Positions 25,428 to 34,736 of a stretch of DNA of 64,000 bases are shown here, in pieces (position 1 is the first letter of the stretch; each line of letters starts with the position of its first letter). The stretch is from the NCBI GenBank assembly GCA_938042195.1, contig CALIRQ010000004.1, forward strand, positions 59,978-123,977. The letters run 5' to 3'. The position numbers were made by a program, and so were the translations under genes. The notes beneath the pieces are model-generated. The model had not been told where the DNA came from. It saw only the letters and a program-made list of their open reading frames with translations, and made no database searches. This DNA is from an uncultured archaeon (GTDB lineage Archaea; Thermoproteota; Bathyarchaeia; 40CM-2-53-6; CALIRQ01).

Positions 25428-28174
25428 TCCCCTAGGACCTCCCTTAAAAGCTCCTCGGCCCTTTCCCGGATCCTATCCAAGCTCTCCGCCCTTCCGCCTC
25501 CCCCTTGGCCGAAGAAATCCTTCCCACCTCCTCCGCCTCCCAACATCTTCGAAAGCTCGGAGGCCATCCTTCCCGCATGAACGCCCATCCCGATGGCCCC
25601 CCTCCCCGCGGAGACCAGGATCTGCGGGGGATCACCCCTCAACAACCTAATCAGCACGGCGTTCGGCTCCCTTCGGGTGGCGTACTCCATCGCGCGTATG
25701 AGCTCCTCCTTCTCCCCGGGGGAGGCCTCCCCGACCCCGAGCTTTACCCCCTTGACATCGACGAGGCCCTTGAGGATCTCCTCCCCCAAATATCTGCCCA
25801 ACTTCTCCCTCAGCGCCTCCGCCTCCCTCCTCAAGGCTCGCATCCTCTCGGAGAGATCGCCGACCGCCTTTACGAGATCATCCCCGGTAGCGCCTAGGAT
25901 CCCCTCCATCGCCCTCAATTGTAGCTCGCCCCTTCGCAATTCCAAAAGCGCTGGCTTCCCCGCGGCGAAGGTTATCCTCTCCACCCCGTCTTGGATCCTC
26001 TCCGCCCTCAATATCTTGACGATCCCTATCTCACCCGTCCGGCCGCAATGGATCCCCCCGCAGGCCTCCGCATCCCACCCCTCGATCTCCACGACCCTGA
26101 TGCTCCGGCCCGGGACGGCTCCGCCCTGATAAAGCGTGAACCCGTACTTCGCTTCCGCCTCCTCCCTGGGCATCCATTCAACCCTTATTGGCACATCCTC
26201 CAATATCTTATCGTATACGAGGGATTCGACCCTCCATATCTCATCCTCGCTCAACCTCTTGTAATGCGTGAAATCCAGATGGCTCCTCTCCGGCCCCTTT
26301 TGGGCACCGGCCTGCCAAACGTGCTTGCCCAAGACCTTTCTAAGGGCCCCGAGCAACAAATGGGTGGCCGAATGATGCCTCATGAGAGCGGCCCTTCTCT
26401 CCCAATCTACCTCCCCCCTCACCCTTTGGCCGGGCTTGGGGCATCCCCCCTCGATCTTATGGACGACCACCCTGCCCGCCCTCTTAACATCGACGACCCT
26501 CGAGGAGCCGCCATCGAAGCGCAATAGGCCTATATCGGAGAGTTGGCCGCCCCCCTCGGGGTAGAACCCGGTGGCATCGAGGATGACGTACTCATTGCCA
26601 ACCGTCCCCAGAACGGTCGCCTCGAACTCCTTTAGGCGAGGATCCTCGTAGTAAAGGGCCTTGGTCTCTGGATAAGCCTTGGCCTCCTCCGCGATCTTGG
26701 GATCCAGCCCCGCGCTCATTGGAGGCGGGGGCTTCGAGCGCTCCTCGACCATCTTGGAGATGAAGCCCCGCGGGATCTCGACCCTTATGCCCTCGGATAG
26801 GGCGAAATCGACCAAAAGGTCTGGGAATATGCCGTGGGATTGATAGAATTCCCTCAGGACTCCCTCGGGCGCCTCGCCGGGCCCCAGCCTCCCGCTTCGG
26901 ATCGCCTCCTTAACCAAGCTTCGGGCCTTCCCAAGGGTGTTCCTATACCTCTCTTCCTCGAGCCCGATTATCTCGGCGATTTCGTCCTCCATCTCCCTCA
27001 GGGCTGGGAAGTCCTTTGACCAATGCGCTATTTGGGCGCTGATTATGTCGAGTAGCTTCGATTCGATGCCGAGCTTCATTAGGAGCCTGAACGCCCTCCT
27101 GAGGAGGTACCTGCTCAGATAGCCAGCCCCCACGTTCGATGGAACGACCCCCTCAGCCAAGAGGAACGCGAGGGATTTGGTGTGATCGGCCACGGCGAAC
27201 GCCCATTGCACCGGGGCTAGCAAGGACGACAATTCCCCATACATCATCCCCGTCCTCCGCTCAAGCTTCGTCTCGGCGATCGCCCGATCCCTTTCGGATC
27301 CAGCATCCAAGATCCCGGAGAGCTTGGCGTATTCCGATATCAAGCCCTCATCGACCGAGATACCGGAGCTAGAGAATATCCTGTCCAATAGATCGCCGTA
27401 GATGGCGTGGAAGCCGCTCGGGCTCCCTTGGGAGAGCCAAGACCAACGTTCGATGCCGTATCCCGTATCGACCGTGAGTATCGGCGTCCTCTCCAAGGTC
27501 CCGTCGACCATTTTGTATTGCATGAAGACGAGCGTCGAGACCTCCAAGCCCTCAACGCAAGCCTCCAGGTCCGGCCCGGCGTTTCCGCCCCCGCTCCAAA
27601 ACCCCTCCTTGTAAACCACCAACTCCGGCCTTACGCCGATGCGTTCGGTGAGGAAGGCGTGATGCAGCTCGACCGTTTCATCCATCCAATAGATCATCTT
27701 CTCGGGATTATTGAAGGCGTGATGGCCACCCATCTCGAATATGGTCAAATGCCTCCCGGCGGTCCTCCCCACCTTTTCCATGTCGGTGAACCTCGCGCAG
27801 GGTTGGCATATGACGAGGGGATTCGCCGGGGGAGGTATTATCCCATCGGTGACGTATGGCTGGAAATTGTATATCGAGGCTCCGACTAAGTAAACGTCAT
27901 CCCTCCAACGCGCGACTATTGGATAGGGCTTGATGGGCGTATGGCCCCTCTCGCTGAAGAATGAGATGAATTTCCGCCTGGTTTCGCCCACGCCCAGCCT
28001 CAGGGATGTGGGTGGGCTGGATATGAATCCATACTCCTCGCAGGGGGAATCCCCGCAGGTTTCCCTATCCGGATCCAGCGTCCAGAAGAAGCTACCGCAC
28101 TTCCCGCACTTCTTCCTTACAAAGCCCCTCTCCTTGAAGAAGCCCAGGGCGATGCCTTCCCCATCAATCCCCAA
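25424..28174 (-). CDS. alaS: Alanyl-tRNA synthetase
   Basis: The 916-residue protein is archaeal-type AlaS. It has a Cys-rich N-terminal extension (KKCGKCGSFFWTLDPDRETCGDSPC), the class II core (FISFFSERGHTPIKPYPIVARWRDDVYL), and the editing domain with zinc ligands HHSATHLLLGALRK and CGGIHC. The C-terminal domain has the glycine-rich LGGGGGGKDFFGQGGGGR. It follows the L12 gene by 34 nt. Confidence 0.97.
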   Translation of the reverse strand: MGIDGEGIALGFFKERGFVRKKCGKCGSFFWTLDPDRETCGDSPCEEYGFISSPPTSLRLGVGETRRKFISFFSERGHTPIKPYPIVARWRDDVYLVGASIYNFQPYVTDGIIPPPANPLVICQPCARFTDMEKVGRTAGRHLTIFEMGGHHAFNNPEKMIYWMDETVELHHAFLTERIGVRPELVVYKEGFWSGGGNAGPDLEACVEGLEVSTLVFMQYKMVDGTLERTPILTVDTGYGIERWSWLSQGSPSGFHAIYGDLLDRIFSSSGISVDEGLISEYAKLSGILDAGSERDRAIAETKLERRTGMMYGELSSLLAPVQWAFAVADHTKSLAFLLAEGVVPSNVGAGYLSRYLLRRAFRLLMKLGIESKLLDIISAQIAHWSKDFPALREMEDEIAEIIGLEEERYRNTLGKARSLVKEAIRSGRLGPGEAPEGVLREFYQSHGIFPDLLVDFALSEGIRVEIPRGFISKMVEERSKPPPPMSAGLDPKIAEEAKAYPETKALYYEDPRLKEFEATVLGTVGNEYVILDATGFYPEGGGQLSDIGLLRFDGGSSRVVDVKRAGRVVVHKIEGGCPKPGQRVRGEVDWERRAALMRHHSATHLLLGALRKVLGKHVWQAGAQKGPERSHLDFTHYKRLSEDEIWRVESLVYDKILEDVPIRVEWMPREEAEAKYGFTLYQGGAVPGRSIRVVEIEGWDAEACGGIHCGRTGEIGIVKILRAERIQDGVERITFAAGKPALLELRRGELQLRAMEGILGATGDDLVKAVGDLSERMRALRREAEALREKLGRYLGEEILKGLVDVKGVKLGVGEASPGEKEELIRAMEYATRREPNAVLIRLLRGDPPQILVSAGRGAIGMGVHAGRMASELSKMLGGGGGGKDFFGQGGGGRAESLDRIRERAEELLREVLGD

Positions 28175-28208
28175 CGGCGCGCCTCCGCCGGAGGGGTAGC
28201 TCCAGCGC

Positions 28209-28514
28209 TCACCCGAAGAGGGCGCTGAGGCCCTCGAGGGCTTCCTTCTTCTCCTCCTCTTTCTCCTTCTCCTTTGCCGCTTCCTTGGGCGCTTGCGCCT
28301 GCGGTGCCGGGGTCGCTACCGCCGCCGGGGCCACCGCGATCGGGGCTGCCTTCAAAGCCTCATCTATGTTTATCTCGGAGAGCGCGGAAACCAGCGCTTT
28401 GACCCTGGCCTCCTCCACCTCTATCCCGGCCGCGCTGATCACCTTCTTTATGTTCTCCTCCGTTATCTTTTGCTTCGCCGAATGGAGCAGCAAAGCCGCA
28501 TAAACGTACTTCAA
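28209..28514 (-). CDS. rpl12: Ribosomal stalk protein L12 (P1)
   Basis: The 101-residue protein begins [26 protein letters not shown]. It has an alanine/proline hinge and then the charged [11 protein letters not shown] segment, and ends LSALFG, the conserved tail that contacts translation GTPases. It lies 62 nt after the P0 gene. Confidence 0.96.
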   Translation of the reverse strand: MKYVYAALLLHSAKQKITEENIKKVISAAGIEVEEARVKALVSALSEINIDEALKAAPIAVAPAAVATPAPQAQAPKEAAKEKEKEEEKKEALEGLSALFG

Positions 28515-28576
28515 CGATCCACACCTCCCGCTTACCGAACCCCTACGAGCGGATTAGCGGCTCGGGACGGTTCCTA

Positions 28577-29452
28577 TTAAGTCTTCCCCTCTAAGAGCGC
28601 CTCCAAGGACAATGCGGCCCAATGGGCCCTCTTTAGGATCGCCGCGAGCAGGTCCGATGTGGCCGGATATTCGGATTCGATTGCCAGGGCCATCGCTTCG
28701 GAGCGGGCCTTCGAAAGTATGAGCGCCGTCGTTTCTGGCGTCAAATGGGCGGCATTGATAGCTAGGTTCATGGCCTCCTCTCGCGCCCTCAGGAGGTCGT
28801 TCCTCAAGGCATCCACATCGAACTCCAAGTCATCCTTTGTGAAGATCAAGCCCCCCTCATAAGCCGCGATCAGAGTCAGGCCCGCCTCTATGGGCTTCAA
28901 TCCTAGCCTGGAGAGGAGCGAGGCCAACCGATCGGAGATCACATCGCCCGGCTTCGCGACCACCGTATCCTTGACCACGTGTATGCTGCCAGCCTCTATC
29001 CTCGTCGGCACCTTGAGGGCGCTGAACTCGCTTATGGCTGGCCCGGGCGGGATCCCCGTATTGCCCGCCGGTATGATTATTTCGTTCGTGGCGAGATCTC
29101 CGCCCTTCGCCCTGATCTTCACCTTGTTCCTGCGCAGGAAAAGCGCCAAGGAGAATGGATCCTCGTTGGAGAAGAGGAAGGCTAGAGGGCCGGATAGGGC
29201 ATCGGCGAACTTCCTAATCCCCTCGCCGCCCTCGCCCAGCGCCTCCGCGGCCTTTTGGAATATCCTCCTCTTGGCCACTATCACCTCGGCCCTTCCCCTG
29301 AGCTTCTTCCTGATCTCTTGGATCTGGCTCGATCTAACGTTCCGCAGATCGGCCACCGCTACAACCCTATATTCCCTCAGGGCCTTGGAGAGCCTCTCGA
29401 ATATGGCGGTCTTCCTGCTTGGAATCCTTCTTTGAATCACAACGGATTGCAA
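28577..29452 (-). CDS. rplP0: Ribosomal stalk base protein L10 (P0), lacking the acidic tail
   Basis: The 291-residue protein has the rRNA-binding part (VAVADLRNVRSSQIQEIRKKLRG, EVIVAKRRIFQKA), the insertion domain, and the helices that hold L12 dimers (NLAINAAHLTPETTALILSKARSEAMALAIESEYP). It ends ALLEGKT. Archaeal P0 is usually about 40-50 residues longer, with a hinge and an acidic tail ending like L12; that tail is absent. It directly follows the L1 gene. Confidence 0.94.
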   Translation of the reverse strand: MQSVVIQRRIPSRKTAIFERLSKALREYRVVAVADLRNVRSSQIQEIRKKLRGRAEVIVAKRRIFQKAAEALGEGGEGIRKFADALSGPLAFLFSNEDPFSLALFLRRNKVKIRAKGGDLATNEIIIPAGNTGIPPGPAISEFSALKVPTRIEAGSIHVVKDTVVAKPGDVISDRLASLLSRLGLKPIEAGLTLIAAYEGGLIFTKDDLEFDVDALRNDLLRAREEAMNLAINAAHLTPETTALILSKARSEAMALAIESEYPATSDLLAAILKRAHWAALSLEALLEGKT

Positions 29453-30109
29453 TTAAGCCACCTTTATACTCGGCCCCATAGTGAGCTTCAGCCGCACAGA
29501 CTCGATGTTCTTGGCCCCCTTTTGAAGGCTCTCCTCCAGGGCCCCGAGCACGGCCTTGGCGTTCTCCTCGACCCGCTTGGGGTCCATGTCCTCCGTCCCA
29601 ATGCTGCATTGTACGAGCGGCTGATCCTTGACTCGTATTCGAACCATCCTCCTATGCTTGGCCAACGCCTCCTCCAAAGGGGCGTTTGGCGGGATGGGGG
29701 TTGGCATTTTGCCCCTCGGCCCAAGGACAGGGCCTAGGACCTTCCCGACGAGCGGCATAAGCGAGGCCTCCGCGATGAAGAAATCATATTCCTCGGCCAG
29801 CCTCTTTGCGGCCTTCTTATCCCCGGCTAGCCTCTCGAGCTCCTCCTTCGTCATCGCGAGGTCCGCGCCCGCGGCCCTCGCCCTTAGGGCGAAATCCCCC
29901 CCTCCGATGGCGCAGATCTTGACGGCCTTCTTTGGGGGGTTCGGCAATTCTATCGCCTTGTTTATCCTGCTCTCCGGGCTCTTGAGGTTTATATCCCTAA
30001 GCTTGACTATCAACTCGACCGATTGGGTGAAGTTCCTCTTCCGGGCAGCCTCCTTCGCCTTCAGGAAAGTTCCTGCCAAATCTAGGGCGCGGAGGGACAA
30101 GGCAACCAC
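29453..30109 (-). CDS. rpl1: Large-subunit ribosomal protein L1
   Basis: L1 features are KRNFTQSVELIVKLRDINLKSPESRINKAIELPNPP, ICAIGGGDFALRARAAGADLAMTKEELERLAGDKKAAKRLA, FIAEASLMPLVGKVLGPVLGPRGKMPTPIPPNA and the SIGTEDMDPKRVEENAKAVL end. The frame is open to 30202, but the GTG at 30109 gives 218 residues, the normal length, and lies about 10 nt after the start predicted from the TATA box at 30140-30149. L1, P0 and L12 form the stalk operon, followed by two tRNA synthetases. Confidence 0.93.
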   Translation of the reverse strand: MVALSLRALDLAGTFLKAKEAARKRNFTQSVELIVKLRDINLKSPESRINKAIELPNPPKKAVKICAIGGGDFALRARAAGADLAMTKEELERLAGDKKAAKRLAEEYDFFIAEASLMPLVGKVLGPVLGPRGKMPTPIPPNAPLEEALAKHRRMVRIRVKDQPLVQCSIGTEDMDPKRVEENAKAVLGALEESLQKGAKNIESVRLKLTMGPSIKVA

Positions 30110-30139
30110 GCTTTTTGGCTTTAGCGCAATTCCATCGTA

Positions 30140-30149
30140 GAATAAAAGG
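30140..30149 (-). promoter_or_regulatory. TATA box of the L1-P0-L12-alaS-leuS operon
   Basis: The minus strand reads CCTTTTATTC. It lies inside the upstream extension of the L1 frame and predicts a start near 30119, which supports the shorter L1 protein. Confidence 0.5.
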
Positions 30150-30222
30150 ATTTGCCCCGCCCGATCTGGGAGCGAAGAGGGCGGGGCCACCGAGCGGCCC
30201 AATCATCCTTTTTTAATTGCCC

Positions 30223-30852
30223 ATGGGGATCCATTGGCCAAAGGGGATCGGCGGCTTGCTGGAGCTCACCGCCGCTTACGGCCACTTGGGCGTGATCCTA
30301 ATTTCCCTATTGGTCAACCTGATCCCCTTCGCATCGCCTTCGAACGCTGTGTTGGCTGGGGCTTTCGCCGCCCTCCTGCCCGATCATCCGAAATGGTCCA
30401 TTGGCCTATGGGTGGCCTTGGGGGCCACGCTCGCGAAGACGGCCCATTTTTACCTGAGCGGATTAGGGGGAGCCCTGCTCGAGAGCAAGGGCTTGGGGAG
30501 GCGCAAGGGGAGGGAATTGAACAAATGGGGAGCTCTGCTGGCCTTTTTGGCGGCGGCCACGCCGATCCCGGATGACCCTATAGTGATCCCTTTGGGGGCG
30601 GCGGGCTATAGCGCTCGGAAGTTCCTAGCTAGCTATTTCTTTGGGAAGGCGCTCATCTGCATCGCCGGGGCTTACGTCGGCGGTTATGCGATCCTTGGGA
30701 TCTCCGATCTCCTCGGAGATGCTCGATTGGCGATCGCCTCTCTTTTGGCCTCCATTTTGATCCTCTCGGCCCTCTTGAAACTCGATATTTCCAAGCTTCT
30801 GTCCAAGGCCCTGTGGTCGCGCGATGAGGGCGGATCCAAGAGGGGATCCTAG
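30223..30852 (+). CDS. DedA/VTT-family membrane protein
   Basis: The roughly 209-residue protein has several membrane segments. AAATPIPDDPIVIPLGAAGYSARKFLASYFFGKALICIAGAYVGG matches the SNARE-associated/VTT domain of DedA-type proteins, linked to lipid scrambling or flipping and membrane homeostasis. TTG at 30217 is another possible start. It is divergent from the L1 operon. Confidence 0.8.
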   Translation: MGIHWPKGIGGLLELTAAYGHLGVILISLLVNLIPFASPSNAVLAGAFAALLPDHPKWSIGLWVALGATLAKTAHFYLSGLGGALLESKGLGRRKGRELNKWGALLAFLAAATPIPDDPIVIPLGAAGYSARKFLASYFFGKALICIAGAYVGGYAILGISDLLGDARLAIASLLASILILSALLKLDISKLLSKALWSRDEGGSKRGS

Positions 30853-30855
30853 GCG

Positions 30856-31932
30856 TCAGCCGGGCACCCCCCAAGCATCGATCTTGCTCCAAAGCTCCTT
30901 CGTGAGCTCCCGCCAATTCGCCATGGCCATTTTGTAAAGCCTGGAGTTTTGTATGGCTATTCCTCCCAAGTTCGCGAGGATCGAAAGAAATTCCCTATCG
31001 TTCTCATCGAAGTCCCTCGGCTCCTTGGCGTAGACCTTTAAGGCCCCCGCCACCTTCCCCTTCATGAAGAGTGGCGCGGCCAAGATCGCCTTCATGCCTT
31101 CACCATGGACCTCCTCGAGGCCCTTGACCCTGGGATCCGATGTCGCGTCATGGATCGCCACCACCTCGCCGTCCAAGACCTCTCGGATCTCCTCGGACAC
31201 CGGTATGGACCTCCTCGCTAAACCCCTATCTCCGAACCCATAAGCGGCCGCTAGCTCCAGCCTACCGCCTTCCTCATCGAGGAGCCATAGCGCGCTTCCT
31301 TGAGCCCCTAAGCCGCTCGCGGCCGACCTCACTATCCTTTCGAATACCTCCTCCAACTTCAAGCTCGATGCGATCCTCCCCGATATTTCCAATAGCATTG
31401 ACATGTTCTCCATCCGTTTCCTGAGCGAATCGTTCATCCTGGCGTTCTCTATGGCTATCGCCCCCAAGTTCGCGAGGGCCGTCAAAAAAGTCAGTTCGCT
31501 CTTCGAGAACTTATGGGGCTCGGACGAGAACACCCGCAGGGATCCGAGGTATTTGTCCCTGGCGATGAGGGGTACGGAAACCATGGATCTGAGCCCCTCC
31601 CTAATGGCCTCCTCGGGGTATTGGAGCCGCTCGTCCCTCCTTATGTCCTCGACGATTATGGGCTCCCCTCTCAGGACCCTTTCATCGTATAGGCTCCTCT
31701 TGAACTCGACCGGGCCCTTCCGCAGGTAGGCATCGCTCAGCCCATAGGCTGCCGCCAATTCGAGCACTTCCCCCCTCCTATCCAAAAGCCTTATGGTGCA
31801 GGCCTTGAGGCCTATGCCGTCGGCGGCGCTCTTGGCTATCAGATTCAGAACCGCCGGGAGGTTCCCAGCGGAGCTTAAGGATTTAGCTATCTCATGGAGC
31901 ATCCAACAATATTCGAGATCCGTTTTGGACAA
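30856..31932 (-). CDS. Double-GAF sensor protein without an output domain
   Basis: The 358-residue protein holds two GAF domains, about residues 20-165 and 185-340, each with the LELAAAYG, SVPLIARDKYLGSLRVF / AAPLFMKGKVAGALKVYA and ANLG.IAI.N pattern. GAF domains bind small molecules or sense redox. No kinase, HTH or cyclase domain follows, so it probably acts through a partner. It is convergent with the DedA-like gene, with only 3 nt between them. Confidence 0.85.
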   Translation of the reverse strand: MSKTDLEYCWMLHEIAKSLSSAGNLPAVLNLIAKSAADGIGLKACTIRLLDRRGEVLELAAAYGLSDAYLRKGPVEFKRSLYDERVLRGEPIIVEDIRRDERLQYPEEAIREGLRSMVSVPLIARDKYLGSLRVFSSEPHKFSKSELTFLTALANLGAIAIENARMNDSLRKRMENMSMLLEISGRIASSLKLEEVFERIVRSAASGLGAQGSALWLLDEEGGRLELAAAYGFGDRGLARRSIPVSEEIREVLDGEVVAIHDATSDPRVKGLEEVHGEGMKAILAAPLFMKGKVAGALKVYAKEPRDFDENDREFLSILANLGGIAIQNSRLYKMAMANWRELTKELWSKIDAWGVPG

Positions 31933-32099
31933 TATTACATACCCTTAAGCAAGCCTGGGTTAGATTAGGACCGATGTTAGATAAAAACTCTGCGGATCGG
32001 GACAATCTCCATCCGCCAGCGATCCGCCAGGCCTATCGGCTCTGGCCATCAGGGCGTAGCAACTGGGAGGGCCCCGATCCAATGGAGGTCGCCCTTGGC

Positions 32100-32963
32100 C
32101 TAAACGTGCCCCTTCAAGACCTTCTCGAGCTCCGGCATCGGCAATTCGCGGGGTCTCCGGCCGCGCAGCACCCGATCCTCGAACGTAGGCCTCTCGGCCC
32201 TATAGAAGATCCCTATTGGGATCTCCCCAGCCCCTCCCCCATAATCCCACTCCCGCGCCCTCTCCATGGCCTCATTCCAGTTGCTCGCGTCGTGGCCCCT
32301 CTCTTGCAAATCGTAGACCCTCTTAGAGAAGAAATCCCAAGTATTGCGAAATGTCACGCATGGTTGGAGGACGTCGACTATGGAAAATCCCCTGTGGGTT
32401 ATCGCCTCCCGGATCATTCCCTTTAGGTGCTGTAGGTTTCCTGAGAACGCCCTCGCCACGAAGGTCGCGCCGCTTGAGAGCATCAAGGCGATCGGGTTCA
32501 TCGGATCTTCAGGGGATCCCCTGGGCGTGGATTTGCCTTGAAAGCCAGGGGGCGACGTGGGCGTGAACTGGCCCGTCGTTAGGCCATAAACCCCGTTATC
32601 ATGGATTATCATCGATATGCCCACGTTCCTCTTCGCGGCGAATACCAAATGCTCCAAGCCTTCCCCATAGGCATCGCCATCCCCGGCGAAGCCCACGACC
32701 GTCAGCTCCGGGTTCGCGAGCTTCACCCCGGTTGCCGGGGCAACCACTCTGCCATGGAGTGAGTAAAAGGAGTTGGCCCTAAGGTAATCGCTCATCTTCG
32801 CATGGCATCCTATCCCGGATAGCACGACGAGATTCTCGATCTTGAGTTTGCCCTCCTCCATGAGCTCTACGAAGGCCTGCCTCGCGGCGAGCTCTATGGC
32901 GAAGTTCCCGCAACCGGGGCACCAGGTATTCTTGGCATAGGTCTTGAGATCGGATGCCCTCAT
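32100..32963 (-). CDS. korB: 2-oxoacid:ferredoxin oxidoreductase, beta subunit
   Basis: From the ATG at 32963 the 287-residue protein has the iron-sulfur/TPP features of the KorB/PorB family: YAKNTWCPGCGNFAIE, GIGCHAKMSDY, the TPP-binding VVGFAGDGDAYGEGLEHLVFAAKRN, and HDNGVYGLTTGQFTPTSPPG. It overlaps the alpha-subunit stop (ATGA). Together they convert 2-oxoacids to acyl-CoA and CO2 with reduction of ferredoxin; the precise 2-oxoacid is not determined. Confidence 0.94.
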   Translation of the reverse strand: MRASDLKTYAKNTWCPGCGNFAIELAARQAFVELMEEGKLKIENLVVLSGIGCHAKMSDYLRANSFYSLHGRVVAPATGVKLANPELTVVGFAGDGDAYGEGLEHLVFAAKRNVGISMIIHDNGVYGLTTGQFTPTSPPGFQGKSTPRGSPEDPMNPIALMLSSGATFVARAFSGNLQHLKGMIREAITHRGFSIVDVLQPCVTFRNTWDFFSKRVYDLQERGHDASNWNEAMERAREWDYGGGAGEIPIGIFYRAERPTFEDRVLRGRRPRELPMPELEKVLKGHV

Positions 32964-34624
32964 CGCAACGACCTCCGGACCCTTTCCTCGAGTTCGTCGG
33001 CGGCGAAAGGCCTCCCATCGTACTTGAGGACGACCCCATCGACTTGAATCCCATGGCATCGAAGCCATCCGCAGAACTGCCCCCTGGAGTTCCCCTCGAT
33101 CCCCACGACCCTCTCGGCGCCCTCCAAGCGCTCCTCGAGCTCCCGCTTGGGGAGGGGCATTAGGCAGAGGGGCTGGATGGCCCTTGCCCCGATCCTCTCG
33201 GCGACCTCCGCGGCGGCCCCCTTGGTCGATCCCCAGAACAGGAGGGCTATCTTGCCCTCGGGATCGCCTTCAACGCTCACCATCTCCTTTCCGTTAACGT
33301 ATTCCTCGAGCGCCTTCGCCTTCCTGAGCCGCTTATCTTGGGCCTTGGCGATCAGGTCCGCGTCTTCCGTTGTGATCCCGAACTCGTCGTGCTCGTAGCT
33401 ATTCGCCTTGACCACGGCGCCCCCTCCCGGGAAGGCTAGGGGCGAGATGCCATCCTCCGTTTGGGCATATCTCCTATACTCGCCCGCGCCATCCCATAGC
33501 TTCGGGGGCTCCGTTGCCGCCCTGGAGATATCGAAGTGGAAGGAGAAGGTGCTCTCGCTGAGATGCTTGTCGCTTAAGATTATGACCGGGATCTGGAACC
33601 TCCAAGCGAGGTTCATCGCCTCCGCCGCCAAGTGGAAGGCCTCGTTGGCATCCCCGGGCGCGAGGACGGCGCGGGGGAACTCCCCGTGGCCCGCGAACAT
33701 GGCGAAGAACAAGTTCCCCTGTTTCGTATAGGTGGGGGCCCCGGTCGCCGGGTCCAGCCTCTGGCCCAGCACTATGACGGTCGGGATCTCGGCCTGCCCT
33801 GCGAGGCTGATATGCTCTACCATCAACGAGAAGCCGCCGCCGGATGTCCCCACGGCGGATCTGATCCCCGCGTAGGCGGCCCCTTGGGCGATCCCTATGA
33901 CGGCGATCTCCGATTCGGGGTGGATCGCGATCGCGCCCAACTCATCCTCGTGGGCCGCTATGTAATGCAAAAGGGCCGATGTGGGCGTCATCGGATAGGC
34001 CGCGTAGATCTTCATCCCGCCCCTCGCGAGCCCCAGCGCCAATGCCTCATTGCCCGTGAGGAGGGGCCTCGGCCCGCCGGGTACGCGCTCGACCCGGCGG
34101 CCCTCGGCGGCCCAAGGACTTCCGTTCGCGATCCCATACCCCTCCCTCGCGGCCTCCAAGTTCTCCTCGACCCTCTTGTCCACGGCTGCCCTAATGGCGT
34201 CCTCGACGACATCCAAGCCTATGCCCAATACGGCGGCGAGCGCCCCGAGCGCGATCGCATTCCTCAGGATCGCCGGGAGCCCCCGCCGCTTCACGATGCC
34301 GCTCATCGGTATCCCCAAGCCCTCGGCCTTCGCCGTATCGGAATCGAATATGACCACCGAGTCCTCCCCCAACCTCCAGGAATGCCTATCCACCGCCTCC
34401 TGGTTCAATGCCACTAGGGCATCTATCCCGTCCCTATGGGAGGCGATCCTCTCGCTCGACGCCCTGACCATGGCGAAGTTGTGCCCTCCCCTTATCAAGG
34501 ATGGGTAGTCCTCATAGACGAAGATCCAATAGCCGAGCCTATTGAAGACCCTCGCGATCGCATTCCCAGCCTGCTTTATTCCATCGCCCGCTTGGCCGCC
34601 GATCAGGATTGAAAATTCCTCCAT
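32960..34624 (-). CDS. korA: 2-oxoacid:ferredoxin oxidoreductase, fused gamma-alpha subunit
   Basis: The 554-residue protein fuses the gamma domain (residues 1-180: LIGGQAGDGIKQAGNAIARVFNRLGYWIFVYEDYPSLIRGGHNFAMVR) to the alpha domain (GNEALALGLARGGMKIYAAYPMTPTSALLHYIAAHE; IRSAVGTSGGGFSLMVEHISLAGQAEIPTVI). This gamma-alpha fusion is typical of KorA-like archaeal enzymes. It is followed by the beta gene with a 4-nt overlap. The stoichiometry is expected to be (alpha-gamma)/beta. Confidence 0.95.
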   Translation of the reverse strand: MEEFSILIGGQAGDGIKQAGNAIARVFNRLGYWIFVYEDYPSLIRGGHNFAMVRASSERIASHRDGIDALVALNQEAVDRHSWRLGEDSVVIFDSDTAKAEGLGIPMSGIVKRRGLPAILRNAIALGALAAVLGIGLDVVEDAIRAAVDKRVEENLEAAREGYGIANGSPWAAEGRRVERVPGGPRPLLTGNEALALGLARGGMKIYAAYPMTPTSALLHYIAAHEDELGAIAIHPESEIAVIGIAQGAAYAGIRSAVGTSGGGFSLMVEHISLAGQAEIPTVIVLGQRLDPATGAPTYTKQGNLFFAMFAGHGEFPRAVLAPGDANEAFHLAAEAMNLAWRFQIPVIILSDKHLSESTFSFHFDISRAATEPPKLWDGAGEYRRYAQTEDGISPLAFPGGGAVVKANSYEHDEFGITTEDADLIAKAQDKRLRKAKALEEYVNGKEMVSVEGDPEGKIALLFWGSTKGAAAEVAERIGARAIQPLCLMPLPKRELEERLEGAERVVGIEGNSRGQFCGWLRCHGIQVDGVVLKYDGRPFAADELEERVRRSLR

Positions 34625-34736
34625 ATCAATAATGATGTTATAGGGAAATATAAGCGTTTCTTGGTGGGTTTGGGATCGAGGCCCAGGCCCTCAAATGATG
34701 GGGCCCTGATCGCTCCGTTGGCCCGGCGGCGCTAGA

